Source of the DNA: Desmospora profundinema | GTDB taxonomy: Bacteria; Bacillota; Bacilli; Thermoactinomycetales; DSM-45169 | Reading direction: 5' to 3' | Assembly (NCBI RefSeq): GCF_031454155.1 | Contig: NZ_JAVDQG010000001.1 | Span: 558,001-622,000 of the forward strand | Length of the DNA: 64,000 nt | Notes under the pieces: generated by a model | The model's input: only the letters and a program-made list of their open reading frames with translations | Told to the model about the DNA's origin: nothing | Databases searched by the model: none | Shown: piece by piece, positions 62,115 to 64,000 of the stretch | How the letters are laid out: the number at the start of each line of letters is the position of its first letter | Numbering within the stretch: position 1 is the first letter of the stretch | Position numbers and translations under genes: made by a program

Positions 62115-63152
62115 TCACCATAACAAGTGCATATCCCCGAACTCGTGCCACTGGTATTCTTCCTTCACCGCCGCGTCATACGCCTCCCGTAACCGATCAG
62201 GGGAAGTAAACGCGGACAACAAGTCGAGGTGGCTCGCTTCCGGCTCGTGGAATCCCGTGAGGAGCCCATCTACACTTTGCAGCGAATATCCGGCTGTGAT
62301 GTGAAGGGATGTCCACCCTTCTCCGGCATCCACCTCCCCTTTTCCGTTTGCCATCGTTTCCAAGGCACGGACCACGGTAGTCCCCACAGCGATGACGCTT
62401 CGTCCGGATTCCCGCGTCCGGTTTACCTTGTCAGCCGTCGCTTCCGGGATGCGAAAAGCTTCCCGATGGGCCCCCGGATCGAAGGGGGAATCCTCCCCCC
62501 AGTAACTGAGTCCCGTATGCAGGGAGAGGAAAGCCGTCTGTACGCCCCGTCGCCGCAGTCGAAACAGCAGTTCCCAACTAAAGGGGCGGCCTGCAGATGG
62601 CGGCTCCACCGACCCGGGAGAAGACGCGTATACGGTCTGGTAGGTATCCAACTCCCAGGGGCGGGCCGTATAATCATATCGGATGGGCTCGCCGAAAGCC
62701 CAAATCCGATCCAACAGCTCTCTGCCGCCGATGGAAAATACCAGGACCACGAAGGGAGCATCCTTATCCGGTCGTTCCACCGTCGCCGTCCACCTCTCCC
62801 CAAACAAGAGGCGGTCCCCCGCCATCAGGGAAATCTCCGGCACCCACGCCTCCCAGGATCGATCCGACAGACGACGGGCCAGCCGGATCTCCACCTCTGT
62901 TTCCCACACCCGGCCGTCACGCTCCCACTTCCCTCGCAACACGGCAGGAAGCACCCGGCTGTCATTAAACACCAAGAGATCCCCCGATCGTAAAAAGCGG
63001 TCCAACCGATCAAAACGGTCGTGAACAATCGGACCGGTTATGCGATCCATCACCATCAAGCGGACATGATCCCGTCGGATTCCCCGATATTCCGGAGGGG
63101 CGGTGGCGTTTAACCGATCCGGGAGATGGAAGGAAAAAGCCGGCGCTCCCAT
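62115..63152 (-). CDS. QueA-like S-adenosylmethionine:tRNA ribosyltransferase-isomerase paralogue
   Basis: The 345-residue protein has the QueA fold: VRLMVMDRITGPIVHDRF, SGDLLVFNDSRVLPAVLRGK, TYQTVYASSPGSVEPPSAGR and SVIAVGTTVVRALETM. It departs from standard QueA in key places. The PLPPYI segment is replaced by GEPIRYDYTARPWEL, PTAGLHFT becomes PSAGRPFS, and the HxMHSEWYE region is absent. The end LTGFHEPEASHLDLLSAF and YQWHEFGDMHLL fits a branch I recall from Actinobacteria and some Bacilli. Queuosine synthesis by this protein is uncertain. ATG 63152 overlaps the stop of the SDR gene (TGATG). Confidence 0.8.
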   Translation of the reverse strand: MGAPAFSFHLPDRLNATAPPEYRGIRRDHVRLMVMDRITGPIVHDRFDRLDRFLRSGDLLVFNDSRVLPAVLRGKWERDGRVWETEVEIRLARRLSDRSWEAWVPEISLMAGDRLLFGERWTATVERPDKDAPFVVLVFSIGGRELLDRIWAFGEPIRYDYTARPWELDTYQTVYASSPGSVEPPSAGRPFSWELLFRLRRRGVQTAFLSLHTGLSYWGEDSPFDPGAHREAFRIPEATADKVNRTRESGRSVIAVGTTVVRALETMANGKGEVDAGEGWTSLHITAGYSLQSVDGLLTGFHEPEASHLDLLSAFTSPDRLREAYDAAVKEEYQWHEFGDMHLLW

Positions 63153-63875
63153 CAGCTCCGCCTCCCTTCCTCGGAGAATGACTGGGCTTTCAGCCTCTCA
63201 CCGTTTACATGGCGGGAGCGATCCGAAGCCAAGTATAAAAAAACCTCCGTCAAATCCCGTGGATGCGCCAGCTCATAATCACAGTCCGGCACCGCCAATG
63301 CGTGCATCACGGTATCCATTTCCCCGGGATCCACCATATTGACCCGGACTCCTGTTCCTTCTACTTCCGCAGCCCATGTCTCTGTCATTCCTTCCAATCC
63401 GAATTTGGACACGCTATAGGCCCCCCAGCCGGCATAGCCCTCCCGGCCCACCTCGGACGTCACTTGGATCACCGATCCCGGCCAACATACCGGCAATCAC
63501 CCGCCGCGTCACCAGAAACGGGCCCCAGGTATTCGCCTTTAATACATCGAGAAAATCCGCCTCAGGAAAATCCAACAGATACGGCATCGGGCTCGGCCCC
63601 AAAATGGAAGCGTTGTTTATCAGGACATCGATCCGATCAAATTCCGTCTCCGCCAGCGCCACAAACCGTTCCACATCCCGCGGCACCGCCACATCCGCCT
63701 CCACCGCCAGCACACGTGCCCCGGCTTGTTCCAACTCCGCCGCCGTCTCCGCCAGCGCTTCCCTTCCCCGGGCACAGATGGCGAGAGAGTGCCCTTCCCG
63801 TGCAAATGCCCGTGCCACTTCCCGTCCCAATCCTCTGCTCGCGCCTGTGATCATCGCCACTGGTTTCTTTTCCAT
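63152..63875 (-). pseudogene. Short-chain dehydrogenase/reductase with a frameshift
   Basis: The N-terminal frame (63875 to about 63480) reads MEKKPVAMITGASRGLGREV with the NADP motif TGASRGLG and NNASILGP, up to RRVIAGMLAG. The rest of the family sequence continues in another frame to 63152: GSVIQVTSEVGREGYAGW and the catalytic YSVSK in WGAYSVSKFGLEGM. A single base change of length around 63478-63490 (coding-strand GCCGGGATCGG) joins both parts. Both halves keep good motifs, so the defect is recent or a sequencing error. The substrate is not known. Confidence 0.85.
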
Positions 63876-64000
63876 CCCATGTGCCTCCTTTTGTGTGTTT
63901 CTACTTTCATTCTAGCGGCGGCTGCGGCACGGCTCTTCGGCATACAGGAGCAATTTTCCATACGAAAAGCCCCACACCGGATGTAGGACCTGGATGGGAC

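Noticed and set aside
1-64000. CRISPR arrays, tRNA and rRNA genes, prophage
   Set aside because: No regularly spaced short repeats, cloverleaf patterns, rRNA blocks or phage structural genes were seen by eye.

Overview
This window comes from an endospore-forming member of the Bacillota. It carries the spoIIA-sigF operon, spoVA genes, dacF, spoIIM and a Fur-type regulator, in an order that recalls the Bacillus subtilis chromosome. The base composition looks a little above half G+C and the genes use GTG and TTG starts freely, which would suit Thermoactinomycetaceae or a related Bacillales family; this placement is inference. No rRNA, tRNA, CRISPR array, complete insertion sequence or prophage was seen. 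Most genes up to about 53 kb lie on the minus strand.

Layout. 1-3.3 kb: a TAXI-type TRAP transporter (fused permease, DUF1850, binding protein). 3.4-7.0 kb: heme A synthase and two tandem coiled-coil/M23 cell-wall hydrolases, each with its own SigA-like promoter. 7.1-8.8 kb: lysA behind a lysine riboswitch. 8.8-14 kb: spoVAA, spoVAB, spoVAEB, spoVAEA, sigF, spoIIAB, spoIIAA and dacF, with spoVAC, spoVAD and spoVAF missing from the usual place. 14-18.3 kb: nucleoside salvage (pdp, two trimeric purine nucleoside phosphorylases, deoB), one phosphorylase having altered base-binding residues. 18.4-25.8 kb: DUF4227, a frameshifted alanine dehydrogenase, fur, spoIIM, a stand-alone mraY, an endonuclease Q-like PHP protein, a NUDIX hydrolase and DUF3866. 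25.9-26.5 kb: a TnpB remnant. 26.5-32.5 kb: an M20 peptidase and a methylmalonyl-CoA module (split mutase, epimerase, carboxyltransferase). 32.6-35.8 kb: two tiny membrane proteins, two EamA exporters and a divergent GntR regulator. 36-38 kb: a lower-G+C patch with a glycosyltransferase and a galU-type gene. 38.3-41.5 kb: a Ugp-like ABC importer without ATPase. 42.7-53 kb: the branched-chain keto acid operon ptb-bcd-buk-lpdV-bkdAA-bkdAB-bkdB, with a near-consensus sigma-54 promoter, two palindromic upstream sites and bkdR. 53-64 kb: DUF2627, a long-form superoxide dismutase, an M24 peptidase, a membrane-anchored DJ-1/PfpI protein, a double dynamin-like GTPase, a VOC protein, a QueA-like paralogue and a frameshifted SDR.

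How the genes work together. Leucine dehydrogenase and the keto acid dehydrogenase make branched acyl-CoAs from Val, Ile and Leu. Ptb and Buk can recover ATP from these. The methylmalonyl-CoA module can carry propionyl units formed from Val/Ile to succinyl-CoA. Pdp, the PNPs and DeoB feed nucleoside ribose into pentose metabolism.

The most unusual non-coding signal is a family of four dispersed elements of about 100-180 bp (12627-12772, 22454-22634, 27899-28042, 54525-54627). They share ends related to GGGCGTGTCTG flanked by TA. Two of them have an inner inverted repeat whose arms differ between copies at three positions, each compensated on the opposite arm. All four sit just 3' of a gene, and one supplies the stop codon of the superoxide dismutase gene.
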